From Oceanihabitans gracilariae (GTDB lineage: Bacteria; Bacteroidota; Bacteroidia; Flavobacteriales; Flavobacteriaceae), in contig NZ_JBHULM010000007.1 in assembly GCF_042684485.1 (NCBI RefSeq), positions 661,149 through 725,148 on the forward strand: a stretch of DNA of 64,000 bases. Reading direction: 5' to 3'. Position numbers and translations under genes: made by a program. Positions 34,505 to 44,084 of the stretch are shown piece after piece. The notes under the pieces were generated by a model that was not told where the DNA came from, ran no database searches, and saw nothing but the letters and a program-made list of their open reading frames with translations. How positions within the stretch are numbered: the first letter of the stretch is position 1; the number at the start of each line of letters is the position of its first letter.

Positions 34505-35128
34505 CTATTGTTTACAGCTTGCTAAAATTTGTTGTGCACGTTCTCTTCCCCAATCTGGGTGAAATGCTGTTTCTGGTTTAAAGGTAGCAAAAAGTTCTAA
34601 TGCTCTTTCTACGTCTTTACAGAATGGCTTAATATCTTGTCCGAAATATCGCGCACCACCAATATTCCAATCAGCTTTACTTAATACCACTCTTGGGTTG
34701 TTTGGTGCTATTTTTTCTGCTTCTACATACAAATTCATGATTTTACCTGAAAGCGTCATACCATAGGTTGCACCATCACTTGCTACATAAACAGTATGTA
34801 ACAAAGCTTGCATTACCATAATTTCTGGATTGTTTTTAGAAATAGCTGTTGCTTGGTTTAAAAAGTCTTGCGCTTGATTTAATTGTGCCTCTAGTGCTTG
34901 TTTATCATTTAATTTGCTAAAACCGTCTAAAATTAAAGTTTCTGCTGCGTAATAAGGAGGCAACCAATTATCGGTTTCTACTTTTGCTATACGCTCAAAA
35001 AGTTGCGAGGCTTCTATGGCATTGGTTTCCCATAGATCAAAAGCTTTTTGCATACCTTGTTGGTATTGGGTTTGTGCTGTTACTATACTGGTTACAAATA
35101 GTACTACTATAATGGCTAGAGTTTTCAT
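34505..35128 (-). CDS. Secreted helical-repeat (TPR-like) protein of unknown function
   Basis: A 207-residue protein with a signal peptide (ends IVTAQT) and helical pairs that look like TPR repeats (for example QQGMQKAFDLWETNAIEASQLFERIAKVE and LNQATAISKNNPEIMVMQALLHTV). It begins 96 bp after the end of the TonB receptor gene in the same direction. No enzyme motif is visible. It may be a partner of the receptor or of the kinase operon that follows. Confidence 0.75.
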   Translation of the reverse strand: MKTLAIIVVLFVTSIVTAQTQYQQGMQKAFDLWETNAIEASQLFERIAKVETDNWLPPYYAAETLILDGFSKLNDKQALEAQLNQAQDFLNQATAISKNNPEIMVMQALLHTVYVASDGATYGMTLSGKIMNLYVEAEKIAPNNPRVVLSKADWNIGGARYFGQDIKPFCKDVERALELFATFKPETAFHPDWGRERAQQILASCKQ

Positions 35129-35224
35129 TTTATGATTGTTTTTTAATGGTGATACAAATATCTATGGAATCTGTTTGTTTTTAAAAAGTGTTCTACCGAA
35201 CTGTCATTTTTTAAGGACAGATTG

Positions 35225-37375
35225 TTATAAATTATTCAATTGGTTATCGGTTCCTTTTTCACTAATGGTCCAGAAGAAACCAACAAAAAAGAACTGATCG
35301 TTTGCAGGACGTAAACTTCTACTAGCAAAATTGCCGTTTATATCTGGTTGGTCTGCAAATTGATAACCGTTAATATTTTTAAAACCTAGCACATTGTTTA
35401 CAGAAAAGTATAGAATTTTTTGAGGCGAAAGCAAGTATGCCCAATTAAGACTTAAACTGTTATATGCTTTTGTTTTTTGGTTTAAAAAGCCTGTTTCATT
35501 TGGGTTGGTATAGGTTCTACCAGAAGCTAAAGTATAACTTAAACCTATTTGACTTTTCCAGTCGTCTACCCAATATTTACCAACAACAGAAAGGTTGTGT
35601 GTATTTGCAAAATTTGGTTGTGCAGCATTGGCATAGTTTTTATACTCTCTTTCACTATCTAAAAGCGAATAACTCACCCAATAATCTACATTTTTAATAC
35701 TACTATTATCACGCCAAAACAAATCGATTCCTTTTGCAAAACCTTTTCCTTGGTTATTATAATTAGCATCAAAACTGGTATACGCACTATCGTATTTTAC
35801 TAAGTCTGTATAATTTTTATAGTAGGCTTCTGCTCTAAAAATTTGTTTATTGCTATTATACTGATAGTTTAAAATATAATGCGAAGTGTGTTGTGCTTGT
35901 AAATCTTGTTCAAACTTTAAAACGTCACTATTTGGGTTTTGATAAAAATCACCATAGGCTAAAGAAACTTGGCTTTTATCTGAAGTTTTATACGCCATAG
36001 ATACTCTAGGCGAAAGTGTAGCAGCATCAAACAAAGCACTGTATTCTAAGCGTAATCCAGCTTTTAAAGCCAGGTTTTTAGAAAAGAAAATATCTGCTTC
36101 GGTAAATGCTGCACTTATATTATTGTTAAATCCGTAATCTACAGAAGGCGTTACAGCATCTTCATAAGCTTCGTTAAAATCTGTAGCCATATATTCTGCT
36201 CCAAAATTTAATTTAAAACGATTATTAAATCTATGTTTCAGTTTTACTTTAGCATGAAAAGCATTTTGGGTGTCATTAATTCCTGCATCATCTATATGAA
36301 TTTTGTCTTTAGCATGTGTATAACTCATTCCGGTTTGCAGTGTCCAAGAATCACTTAACATTCCTTTATAAGAACCATTAAAATATAAATTATTATTGTT
36401 TAGTTTAAAATGCACACCATCAGGAGTATTAATATCTTCTTGTATTAACTCAAAATTACTAGCATCAAAAGCAGTATATAGCTTGAACATTCCGTTATTT
36501 GTTTTCTGACGAAAAACGGCTTCACCAGAAGCAGATTCTACAGGTTTTATCCATTCGTTTCTATCTTTAAAAATAGCATTATAAGTCGCTAAATTTACAT
36601 ACGAAGCATTTACACTTAACGAGCTGTTTTTCCATTTTTGCGTATTACCAAGTGCAGCACCAACAGTCATTATACTAACATCTGTTTTTTCTTGGTCTGG
36701 CTCTCCTGTAGTATTTAAAAGCAATACACTTGATAAAGCTTGACCATATTCTGCCGAATAACCACCAGTTGAAAAGGTAATACCATCAAACAAGAAAGGA
36801 GAATAGCGTCCGCGAGAAGGTGTATTATTTGCCGAAGGACTATAAGGTGTGAACACTTTTATTCCATCAATAAAAATCTGTGTTTCTTCTGCTTCTCCAC
36901 CACGTACAAACAGTCTACCATCTTCTGCTACTGTTGTGGTTCCTGGAAGGGTTTGTAATGCACCAACAAAGTCACCTAAAGCACTTGCTGTTGTAACCAC
37001 ATCTAAAGGTTTTAAAGCATTTACTTTAGAGTTATCTCCTGCGGAAAAAGTTCCTGCGGAAAGAATTACAGCGTCTAAAGAATTAACATCTTCACGAAGC
37101 TGAATTTTTAAATCCTTCATATATGCAATATCACCAATCATGGTATAGGTTTCAAAACCTATATAAGATACTACTAAGGTTTGTGTTCCTTTTTCTGTGG
37201 TTTTAAATGCAAACTCCCCTTTTTCATTTGTAGTAGCACCATCATAGGTACCTTCTAAATATACATTAGCTTGTGGTATAGGATTGTTTTTAACATCTGT
37301 GACAATTCCTTTTATACTTTGTGCAGAAACGGAAGCACTAATTAAAAAAATAAAAACAAGGATTGCTTTTTTCAT
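35225..37375 (-). CDS. TonB-dependent outer-membrane receptor
   Basis: A 716-residue receptor: signal peptide (ends ASVSAQ), CarboxypepD_reg-like domain (KGIVTDVKNNPIPQANVYLEGTYDGATTNEKGEF), plug with ALQTLPGTTTVAEDGRLFVRGGEAEETQIFIDGIKVFTPY, and a barrel to the C-terminus. The plug GGEAEETQIFIDG pattern is common in flavobacterial receptors of unknown ligand. There is no SusD partner, so glycan uptake is unlikely. The substrate is unknown. Confidence 0.88.
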   Translation of the reverse strand: MKKAILVFIFLISASVSAQSIKGIVTDVKNNPIPQANVYLEGTYDGATTNEKGEFAFKTTEKGTQTLVVSYIGFETYTMIGDIAYMKDLKIQLREDVNSLDAVILSAGTFSAGDNSKVNALKPLDVVTTASALGDFVGALQTLPGTTTVAEDGRLFVRGGEAEETQIFIDGIKVFTPYSPSANNTPSRGRYSPFLFDGITFSTGGYSAEYGQALSSVLLLNTTGEPDQEKTDVSIMTVGAALGNTQKWKNSSLSVNASYVNLATYNAIFKDRNEWIKPVESASGEAVFRQKTNNGMFKLYTAFDASNFELIQEDINTPDGVHFKLNNNNLYFNGSYKGMLSDSWTLQTGMSYTHAKDKIHIDDAGINDTQNAFHAKVKLKHRFNNRFKLNFGAEYMATDFNEAYEDAVTPSVDYGFNNNISAAFTEADIFFSKNLALKAGLRLEYSALFDAATLSPRVSMAYKTSDKSQVSLAYGDFYQNPNSDVLKFEQDLQAQHTSHYILNYQYNSNKQIFRAEAYYKNYTDLVKYDSAYTSFDANYNNQGKGFAKGIDLFWRDNSSIKNVDYWVSYSLLDSEREYKNYANAAQPNFANTHNLSVVGKYWVDDWKSQIGLSYTLASGRTYTNPNETGFLNQKTKAYNSLSLNWAYLLSPQKILYFSVNNVLGFKNINGYQFADQPDINGNFASRSLRPANDQFFFVGFFWTISEKGTDNQLNNL

Positions 37376-37523
37376 AATTTACTATTGGTTTTAATTGGTT
37401 GTCACAAATATGAAACACTTAGCAAATACTAGAAATTAAAACCTACCGAATTGTAAAATATCACTACTGAGATGTATAAACATTAAAAATAAGTAGTTCT
37501 ACGTATTTTTTTTAATAGATAAA

Positions 37524-38243
37524 ATGCCTAATTTTAAAGAAACAATTCAAGGTATGCCACAATTTGAAGGACATGAAAACCCGCAATTAATATCTTACCA
37601 ACTATTAAGACAACTTGTTGGTCTGTTTGGTATTGTATTACCTATACTACTAGTAGTTGGTGCTTTTTATTATGGCAATTGCGAAATTGTACAAAGTTCT
37701 ATAAGCGATTATTACCACACCAAAATGCGAAACATTCTAGTTGGTGTTTTATGTGCTGTAGCCTTGTTTATGTTTACCTATAAAGGTTATGATATAAGAG
37801 ATAGTATTGCCGGAAATCTTGCTTGTGTTTTTGCTGTTGGTGTTGCATTTTTTCCTACAGGAGTAGATACACTATCTACTTGTGCTGAACAGTGTATTGT
37901 TTATGAACCTTGGATTAAAACCGTACATTTTACTTTTGCAGGTTTGTTTTTTGCAGTACTTATTTACTTTTCTTTATTTCTATTTACACAATCTAAAACT
38001 CCAAAATCAGAAATGGAAGCTCCTAAAAGGAAGCGAAATACGATATTTCATATCTGTGGATATGTTATGATTGCCTGTATTGCTTTAATTGCATTATACT
38101 TTTTTTATTTACAAGAAGCATATCCTGAATTACAAAAACTAAAACCTGTTTTTTGGTTAGAAAGTATTGCACTTTGGGCTTTTGGAATTTCATGGATTAC
38201 CAAAGGAGAATTAATTTTTGCCGATAAGCACAAAAAAGAATAA
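37524..38243 (+). CDS. DUF998-like six-helix membrane protein
   Basis: A 239-residue protein with about six hydrophobic segments. The first loop has SISDYYHTKMRNILVGVL and a later loop has VAFFPTGVD, the pattern seen in DUF998-type proteins of unknown function. Four Cys lie in extracytoplasmic loops (GNCEIV, STCAEQCIVYEP), suggesting disulfides. It is monocistronic and divergent from the TonB receptor. Confidence 0.7.
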   Translation: MPNFKETIQGMPQFEGHENPQLISYQLLRQLVGLFGIVLPILLVVGAFYYGNCEIVQSSISDYYHTKMRNILVGVLCAVALFMFTYKGYDIRDSIAGNLACVFAVGVAFFPTGVDTLSTCAEQCIVYEPWIKTVHFTFAGLFFAVLIYFSLFLFTQSKTPKSEMEAPKRKRNTIFHICGYVMIACIALIALYFFYLQEAYPELQKLKPVFWLESIALWAFGISWITKGELIFADKHKKE

Positions 38244-38285
38244 CAAAGCGCTTTTATTAATTATACTTTATGGTTTTATGCACAG

Positions 38286-39020
38286 TTAATTATCTAACTT
38301 AAAGGTAATAGGAATAGAATAAGGTACATTAACCGGTTTATTACGTTGCATTCCAGGAGTCATTTTTGGTAAAGCATCAATGATTCTGCTAGCTTCTTTT
38401 TCTAAATAGTTATCTGGACCACGAGTTCTAATATTGCTTATATTACCTTTAGTATCTACAACAAACATAACATAAACTCTACCTTGCACACCTAATTCTT
38501 GGGCTGCTTCGGGATACCTAAACGTTTTTTTTACATGTGCTAAGACTTTGTCATTAAAGCATTTTTTAAGTTCGGCATTGGTTCCTGTACAACCAGGAAA
38601 AATAGGCACGTTTTCTACAACAGCAAAGGGTACTTCAATCTCCTCTTCTACCTCTTCAATAACAACAACATCTTTAACCTCTACCACTTCTCTTTCTTCA
38701 ATATACTCTTCTTGACTGGTTTCACTACTTTCAATAACTGTTTCTTCTACATCTTCTCTATCTTCTACCACAGTAATTATTTCTGGTGTTGCTAGCTCTA
38801 CAGGTGGAGGTGGTGGAGGTGGCGTGTTTAAATTGGTAATAGGTATATCTTCTTCTATCTCCTGAGCAATTTCTATATATTCTTTTTTTATTGCTTCTTT
38901 TTCATAGGTTTTTTGCTCAAAACCTTGCCAAGTAAGAAAGAGCATTAAATTTATTCCTATAAGAAAATATATGCTGCTATTTCTTCCAACTTCTATTTTT
39001 GGGTTTTTCTTTGGTTTCAT
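38286..39020 (-). CDS. tonB: TonB energy-transducing protein
   Basis: A 244-residue protein with one N-terminal membrane anchor (about residues 15-32), a proline run (NTPPPPPPPVELATPE), an acidic, Val/Glu-rich spacer that spans the periplasm, and a TonB_C domain (KKTFRYPEAAQELGVQGRVYVMFVVDTKGNISNIRTRG to the end). It couples the inner-membrane ExbBD motor to TonB receptors such as those encoded here. No exbBD lies in the window. An FNR-type or Fur-type box lies 53 bp upstream. Confidence 0.93.
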   Translation of the reverse strand: MKPKKNPKIEVGRNSSIYFLIGINLMLFLTWQGFEQKTYEKEAIKKEYIEIAQEIEEDIPITNLNTPPPPPPPVELATPEIITVVEDREDVEETVIESSETSQEEYIEEREVVEVKDVVVIEEVEEEIEVPFAVVENVPIFPGCTGTNAELKKCFNDKVLAHVKKTFRYPEAAQELGVQGRVYVMFVVDTKGNISNIRTRGPDNYLEKEASRIIDALPKMTPGMQRNKPVNVPYSIPITFKLDN

Positions 39021-39041
39021 AATAACATAATTTTTTATTCA

Positions 39042-39084
39042 TTAAGTTACTAATTTATTCCCTGAAAAACTATGATAATTATCA
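39042..39084 (-). promoter_or_regulatory. tonB promoter: TGAT-N4-ATCA box and weak -7 element
   Basis: TGATAATTATCA at 39073-39084, centre 29.5 bp before minus-strand TAACTTAA (39049-39042), which keeps TAnnTT but not the final TG. The spacing equals that of the nirK, nos and hemN boxes. The sequence also resembles a short Fur box, so iron control cannot be excluded. Confidence 0.5.
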
Positions 39085-39245
39085 GTTTTTAGCACACATA
39101 AAACTGATTAACAAGAAGTTAAGCAAAACACCTAAACCTTCTTTTTCTTCTTATTTAAAATTATTATTAAACCATACTAGAGAGTTTAACAAATGTGGCC
39201 GTTTAGACGAAAAATGCGAAGCTGTTTTAAACCTAAAAGCTAGTA

Positions 39246-39275
39246 TAAAAAAAAATTCCTGCTTTCGCAGGAATT
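39246..39275 (-). terminator. Terminator after guaB
   Basis: Stem AATTCCTGC (39254-39262) with GCAGGAATT (39267-39275) around TTTC. On the minus strand the stem is followed by a run of about nine T. It lies 49 bp after the guaB stop. Confidence 0.85.
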
Positions 39276-39323
39276 AATAATGTATCTATTCTTCAATGAA
39301 ATTTCTGTTTACACAGGAATTTA

Positions 39324-40796
39324 TTATCTAGAATAATTAGGAGATTCTTTGGTAATAGTTACATCATGCGGATGACTTTCATTAATTCCGGATGCTGTAA
39401 TTTTTACAAATTGTCCATTTTCTTTTAAAGTTTCTATGTCTTTAGCGCCACAGTATCCCATTCCTGCACGTAAACCACCAACAAACTGATGAATACTTTC
39501 AAAAAGGTCTCCTTTATACGCTACACGACCAACAATTCCTTCTGGAACTAGTTTTTTAATATCGTCTTCTACATCTTGAAAATATCTGTCTTTACTACCT
39601 TGTTTCATAGCTTCAACAGAACCCATTCCTCTATATGATTTGTATTTTCTTCCTTCGTAAATAATAGTTTCTCCTGGAGATTCTTTAGTACCTGCAAGTA
39701 AAGAACCTAGCATAACTGTATCTGCTCCTGCAGCAATAGCTTTTGGTATATCTCCTGTATATCTAATTCCACCATCTGCAATTACTGGTACACCAGAACC
39801 TTTAATTGCTGCTGCTACTTCTAGAACTGCAGAAAATTGTGGAAATCCTACTCCAGCAACTACACGTGTTGTACAAATAGAACCTGGACCAATACCAACT
39901 TTTACAGCATCTGCTCCTGCTTCTACCAAGTATTTGGCAGCAGCTCCTGTTGCTATATTACCAACAATAACTTCTAATTCTGGGAATTTCTTTTTTACTT
40001 CTTTTAAAACAGCAACCACACCTTTGGTATGTCCGTGAGCTGTATCAATAATAACTGCATCTACACCAGATTTCACTAAAGCTTCTGTACGTTCTACAGC
40101 ATCTGCTGTTACACCAAGAGCTGCAGCAACACGTAATCTACCAAGACTATCTTTATTAGAAATTGGTTTTTGAGTAAGTTTAGTAATATCTCTAAAGGTT
40201 ATTAAACCTGCTAGTTTATAATCTTCTTCAACAATAAGTAGTTTTTCTATTTTATGTTGATTTAAAATACCTTCAGCATCTTGTAGAGAGGTTCCTACTG
40301 GAGCAGTTACTAGATTTTCACTAGTCATCACCTCAACAATAGGTCTTGTATTGTCTTTTTCAAAACGTAAATCTCTATTGGTTACAATACCTTTTAAGGT
40401 TCCGTTTTCATCAATAATTGGAATACCTCCAATACTATGCTCAGCCATATTTTGCTTAGCATCTATAACTCTTGCGTCTATAGTTAAGGTTACAGGATCT
40501 GTAATCATACCACTTTCGGCACGTTTTACTTTTCTAACTTCATTTGCTTGTTGCGCAATAGTCATGTTTTTATGTAAAACACCAATTCCTCCTTCTCTAG
40601 CCATAGCAATTGCCATAGCGCTTTCTGTAACGGTATCCATAGCTGCAGAAACTATAGGAATATTTATAGTAATGTTACGAGTAAATTTTGTTTGAATTTT
40701 GACTTCGCGTGGTAGTATTTCGGAATACGCTGGAACTAAAAGTACGTCGTCGTACGTTAAACCTTCTCCTACAATTTTGTTGTTGTGTGCTGTCAT
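39324..40796 (-). CDS. guaB: IMP dehydrogenase
   Basis: A 490-residue enzyme with the classic layout: N-terminal TIM-barrel start (LTYDDVLLVPAYSEILPREV), a CBS pair insertion (about residues 95-210), then VGIGPGSICTTRVVAGVG with the catalytic Cys, DGGIRYTGDIPKAIAAGA, and the ESPGE and GYCGA flap elements. It makes XMP from IMP in guanine nucleotide synthesis. The full length and all motifs are intact. A strong terminator follows. Confidence 0.97.
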   Translation of the reverse strand: MTAHNNKIVGEGLTYDDVLLVPAYSEILPREVKIQTKFTRNITINIPIVSAAMDTVTESAMAIAMAREGGIGVLHKNMTIAQQANEVRKVKRAESGMITDPVTLTIDARVIDAKQNMAEHSIGGIPIIDENGTLKGIVTNRDLRFEKDNTRPIVEVMTSENLVTAPVGTSLQDAEGILNQHKIEKLLIVEEDYKLAGLITFRDITKLTQKPISNKDSLGRLRVAAALGVTADAVERTEALVKSGVDAVIIDTAHGHTKGVVAVLKEVKKKFPELEVIVGNIATGAAAKYLVEAGADAVKVGIGPGSICTTRVVAGVGFPQFSAVLEVAAAIKGSGVPVIADGGIRYTGDIPKAIAAGADTVMLGSLLAGTKESPGETIIYEGRKYKSYRGMGSVEAMKQGSKDRYFQDVEDDIKKLVPEGIVGRVAYKGDLFESIHQFVGGLRAGMGYCGAKDIETLKENGQFVKITASGINESHPHDVTITKESPNYSR

Positions 40797-40867
40797 GTTG
40801 CAATTAGAATTAATTGCATGCTAATATACGACAATAATTAGGATAAAAGTTTTAAGTTTTAATTAAA

Positions 40868-41572
40868 TTAACGATATCGTTTTTTACAATAGGCTCTTAA
40901 CGTATGTATGGCATATTCAAACCTATCTCTTGCACTAGAAATAGTACCTTGAAACCTAATTTCTTTTGTTAGCATTACACCATAAAAACCTTTCCCTTTC
41001 GCCATTTTACTAATGGTTTTCAAGCTATTAGCATCTATAGAATTATAAATAGTTTCAATCCATTTATACTGTTCTTTAAACAAAATACTTTTATCCCATT
41101 GCAAAGCTTCTTTTCCTTTTAAGGTTATTTTAGAGAAAAATAATTTCTCCATTTCAACAAATGCATGATTAAAAACGGTTTCACTACCAAGATAAGCATA
41201 GTTTTTTATGCTTTTTTTGGTAAAGATGTTATAAGGAAACGCTTTTATTAGTTGTAATTTACTAGAAATAAAGTGTGCCATTTTTGGCCATACTACTTCA
41301 TGCCCTTTTTTATCTAATTCTTGGTAATACCATGCATAAAAATCACGACGTTGTTGTATGCTTTGGTATTCTTGTGGTATATTATTTTGAAGGTTAAATA
41401 TATTTGCTTTCTGCCAAACGATAGTGTTTTGTTTTCGGTCTGCACGTAACCAATCTTGTGTTGCTAAGGTATTTTTATTGGTTACTTCTTTATAGTGTTG
41501 AAGGGTTTTCCATTCTTTTGAAAATGCCGAAAAGGAAATACTACATATAAGAACAAATACAAGCTGCTTCAT
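40868..41572 (-). CDS. Secreted protein of unknown function
   Basis: A 234-residue protein with a signal peptide (MKQLVFVLICSISFSAFSKEW) and a helical, Lys/Trp/Tyr-rich mature part (for example QQRRDFYAWYYQELDKKGHEVVWPKMAHFISSKLQ). No family is recognised. It stands between guaB and the FMN-binding pair without clear operon ties. Orthologs are probably restricted to flavobacteria. Confidence 0.6.
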   Translation of the reverse strand: MKQLVFVLICSISFSAFSKEWKTLQHYKEVTNKNTLATQDWLRADRKQNTIVWQKANIFNLQNNIPQEYQSIQQRRDFYAWYYQELDKKGHEVVWPKMAHFISSKLQLIKAFPYNIFTKKSIKNYAYLGSETVFNHAFVEMEKLFFSKITLKGKEALQWDKSILFKEQYKWIETIYNSIDANSLKTISKMAKGKGFYGVMLTKEIRFQGTISSARDRFEYAIHTLRAYCKKRYR

Positions 41573-41660
41573 ATTTTTTCAGTAAAACGGAATTCTTTAT
41601 AATTTCAGAAAAGATACTAAAATAAATACAGCATGCTAGAAAGGCTACAATACAAATTAT

Positions 41661-42158
41661 TTAAAGCGCTGGTTTTCTAGAAAGTAATTGTACTAAAATG
41701 ATTAATACAGAAACAGTAAAAGTGATTGTCATTAGTGCACCAGAGAACATGACAATATATTTCATAAAATGGTACCCTTTCCAAAGTAAATAAATTCCTC
41801 CAAAGGTTAATAAAACAGAAGCAAAAGGTTCAATCATTAAAAACAGCTTCCATTTTTTATGAAGTTTTGTAGTACTTACAATAACACCTATTAAAAAGAA
41901 GATAATAGACATAGATAAAATATGTCCATGTACTAAAGTGAGCATTTCTTGTTCACTTTTTTTAAACTTCATTACCGTTGCTTCCTCATCGGCTTCATTA
42001 CCTAAATATTGCTCTTGAATTCCGTTAGGTTTTGTTCCAGAAGTTTCTGAAACAAACAATAAACCGGAATAAAAACCAATACTTAATACAATAACAAAAG
42101 CAACTAATAACCCTTTAATCTCTTTAGGAAATGCATATATCAAGCCGTTTAATTGCAT
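41661..42158 (-). CDS. Four-helix membrane protein paired with FMN-binding protein
   Basis: A 165-residue protein with four predicted membrane helices and a 25-residue acidic loop between helices 1 and 2. Helix 2 begins LTLVHGHILSMS, with two His that could face a cofactor. Its start overlaps the stop of the FMN-binding gene by one base, so the two proteins probably work together, perhaps as a membrane electron relay. No family recognised. Confidence 0.7.
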   Translation of the reverse strand: MQLNGLIYAFPKEIKGLLVAFVIVLSIGFYSGLLFVSETSGTKPNGIQEQYLGNEADEEATVMKFKKSEQEMLTLVHGHILSMSIIFFLIGVIVSTTKLHKKWKLFLMIEPFASVLLTFGGIYLLWKGYHFMKYIVMFSGALMTITFTVSVLIILVQLLSRKPAL

Positions 42159-42685
42159 TATAAAATGTTTTTAGAATGAAGTATTTTTAGTGATTGTAAT
42201 AAATTATTCATAGCATTAGTCATAGAACGTACAGATATTGTAGCTCCAGAAATTGCTACAATATTATCTCCATAACGCAATTGGTCATTTTGGGTTTTTC
42301 CTATAAATTGTTTTAACCAACGTTTGCTTCCTATTTCTCCTCCATAATCTTCACGATAAATAAGCACTTTAGATTTTAAAACAATTAAATCGGTATCTAA
42401 AAGCACTAAATAATCAAACTCATCTGTTTTACTAGCCGCTTTAGAAACGTAAGCGTAGCCTAAAAGAGCATCCTCTTTTTTAATTTCAAAAAGGTTGTTT
42501 TCTTCAAATTTAGAAGGTAATGTATTTGCTATATCTGTAGAAATTACTTTTGGAGTAAATGAAAATGTTTCGATATCAAAAACACTTTTAATCTCTTTGT
42601 CTACTTTTTTCTGAATGTTTTTTGGCAATCCAAAAGAAAGCATGCTTAAGGCAATTAATAATAAAAAGATCTGTTTAAAATTCAT
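42158..42685 (-). CDS. FMN-binding domain protein
   Basis: A 175-residue protein with a signal peptide or anchor (MNFKQIFLLLIALSMLSFGLP) and a C-terminal FMN_bind domain. The AISGATISVRSMTNAM motif matches the covalent-flavinylation site of NqrC/RnfG-like proteins, with Thr as the FMN acceptor. It is probably flavinylated outside the cytoplasmic membrane by an ApbE enzyme, which is not in the window. The one-base overlap with the next gene suggests a two-protein electron-transfer unit. Confidence 0.82.
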   Translation of the reverse strand: MNFKQIFLLLIALSMLSFGLPKNIQKKVDKEIKSVFDIETFSFTPKVISTDIANTLPSKFEENNLFEIKKEDALLGYAYVSKAASKTDEFDYLVLLDTDLIVLKSKVLIYREDYGGEIGSKRWLKQFIGKTQNDQLRYGDNIVAISGATISVRSMTNAMNNLLQSLKILHSKNIL

Positions 42686-42744
42686 AGTACAAATATAATT
42701 AAAGCAGGTTATTAAACCATTGGGTATTTATTACAATACTTTTA

Positions 42745-42778
42745 AATAAAAAAACCTTCCCTTAAAAAAAGAGAAGGT
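42745..42778 (-). terminator. Terminator after the porin gene
   Basis: Arms ACCTTC (42754-42759) and GAAGGT (42773-42778) with a purine-rich loop, followed on the minus strand by a T run. It lies 24 bp after the porin stop. Confidence 0.75.
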
Positions 42779-42801
42779 ATATAAAAAGTTATAATATAGA
42801 A

Positions 42802-43971
42802 TTAAAACCAAACACCAAAACCAATATTTAATTGTCCTGTTGCATCGTTTCCTGCTGCTGCATTATCTAATATTTGATAATCTGCTTTCACTACAGCACC
42901 ATTTGCAACGTGGTAACTTAATCCTCCTGTCCACTCTTGTCTGTTATATGCTAAATTTCTAGTAATACCTGCATTTTTAGTAGCTGCATGTGTATCATAT
43001 TGTTCATAACGAACAAAGGCATCTAATTTTTGTTCCTTATTTAGAGGTAGTAAGTTGTAAGCAGCTTCTGCGTACCAACCTTTAAGTTCACTTCCTAAAT
43101 TAGCTTCATATAAAGCATTATAATCATCTGCATCACTAATTAAAGCGTGAATGTATTGTCCTCTTGCCGAAAAACGTTTGTTTATATAACGAGCATCTAA
43201 ACCAAACATATTTATACCTACATCTGCGCCTGGCGTTTCTTGAATATCGTCTTCTGCTTGCGTTCTTCCAAAATAACCAGATAAACCTAAACGTAAACCA
43301 GAAATACCATAGTAATCTACTTTAGCAGAAAGATTAGGCGTATTAACTGTTGATTCTGCTCCTTTTTGACGACCATTACGTAAACCGTTACTACCTCCTA
43401 AAGTACTGTCTCCATTTAAAGAAGTAAAACCGTTAAAAATATATGCTTGGTAACGTAACGAAGCGTTATCTAATTTACCTGTAAGACCAACACCAATTTC
43501 TCTCCATGTTGTTGGCACTATACTTTTATCCATACTTGGTCTTTCTACACCATTAAAAACTGTAGGTTCATGATACTCATTTACAATTCCCATTGGTACT
43601 AACATTAAACCACCTCGAATATTTATTTTATCGTTTAGGCTGTAGTTTAAGAAAGCTTGCTCTACATAAAGTTCTTTTACATGCTCATATTCAATTTCTG
43701 TTACAAACTGTACTTTATCACTAAACTTATAACCTAAAAGCATTACCAATCTATGTACATCTAAGGTACCATTATCACCTTCTGGTTGGTTGTAATCTAT
43801 TTGTGCATAACCACCAATAGTAATTCCTTTAGAGGCAGTACCATTTAAAATGTTCTGCACAGCATTAGCTTGTTGATTTTTTGTAGCAGTTGTATCTTGA
43901 ACAACCGTTTGAGAAAAAGCTACTGAAGTAGCTAACAATGTGAAGAATAGAGTAATTTTTTTCATATTCAA
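42802..43971 (-). CDS. Porin of the phosphate-selective OprO/OprP family
   Basis: A 389-residue outer-membrane barrel with a signal peptide (ends VAFSQ). The start of the barrel (ITIGGYAQIDYN, HRLVMLLGYKFSDKVQFVTEIEYEH) and the PMGIVNEYHEPTVFNGVERP loop are typical of the O/P porin family in Bacteroidota. Substrates in this phylum are unknown; phosphate selectivity is not established. The promoter (TATTTTTG at 44027-44020) carries the same 31-bp dyad as the siderophore receptor gene, hinting at iron or metal control. A small Cys-rich gene lies just upstream. Confidence 0.83.
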   Translation of the reverse strand: MNMKKITLFFTLLATSVAFSQTVVQDTTATKNQQANAVQNILNGTASKGITIGGYAQIDYNQPEGDNGTLDVHRLVMLLGYKFSDKVQFVTEIEYEHVKELYVEQAFLNYSLNDKINIRGGLMLVPMGIVNEYHEPTVFNGVERPSMDKSIVPTTWREIGVGLTGKLDNASLRYQAYIFNGFTSLNGDSTLGGSNGLRNGRQKGAESTVNTPNLSAKVDYYGISGLRLGLSGYFGRTQAEDDIQETPGADVGINMFGLDARYINKRFSARGQYIHALISDADDYNALYEANLGSELKGWYAEAAYNLLPLNKEQKLDAFVRYEQYDTHAATKNAGITRNLAYNRQEWTGGLSYHVANGAVVKADYQILDNAAAGNDATGQLNIGFGVWF

Positions 43972-44019
43972 TTTTATCTTTATTTAGACTTGTTATAAAT
44001 AATTTCTTATTTAAGTCCG

Positions 44020-44079
44020 CAAAAATAGTATTGAATAATAGTATGTGCAAGTTTATTTAGATTTATTTTAAATAAACTT
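44020..44079 (-). promoter_or_regulatory. Porin promoter with 31-bp dyad operator
   Basis: Perfect 10-bp arms AAGTTTATTT (44049-44058) and AAATAAACTT (44070-44079) with an 11-base spacer. The centre (44064) lies 37 bp upstream of the minus-strand -7 element TATTTTTG (44027-44020). The siderophore receptor promoter has the same dyad at the same distance. Confidence 0.7.
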
Positions 44080-44084
44080 AATAA

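Larger units (their letters stand above)
39021..39323. other. Intergenic region tonB-guaB
   Basis: A 303-bp spacer holding the tonB promoter box on the left and the guaB terminator on the right. The middle (about 39085-39240) shows no recognisable gene or structure. Confidence 0.6.
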
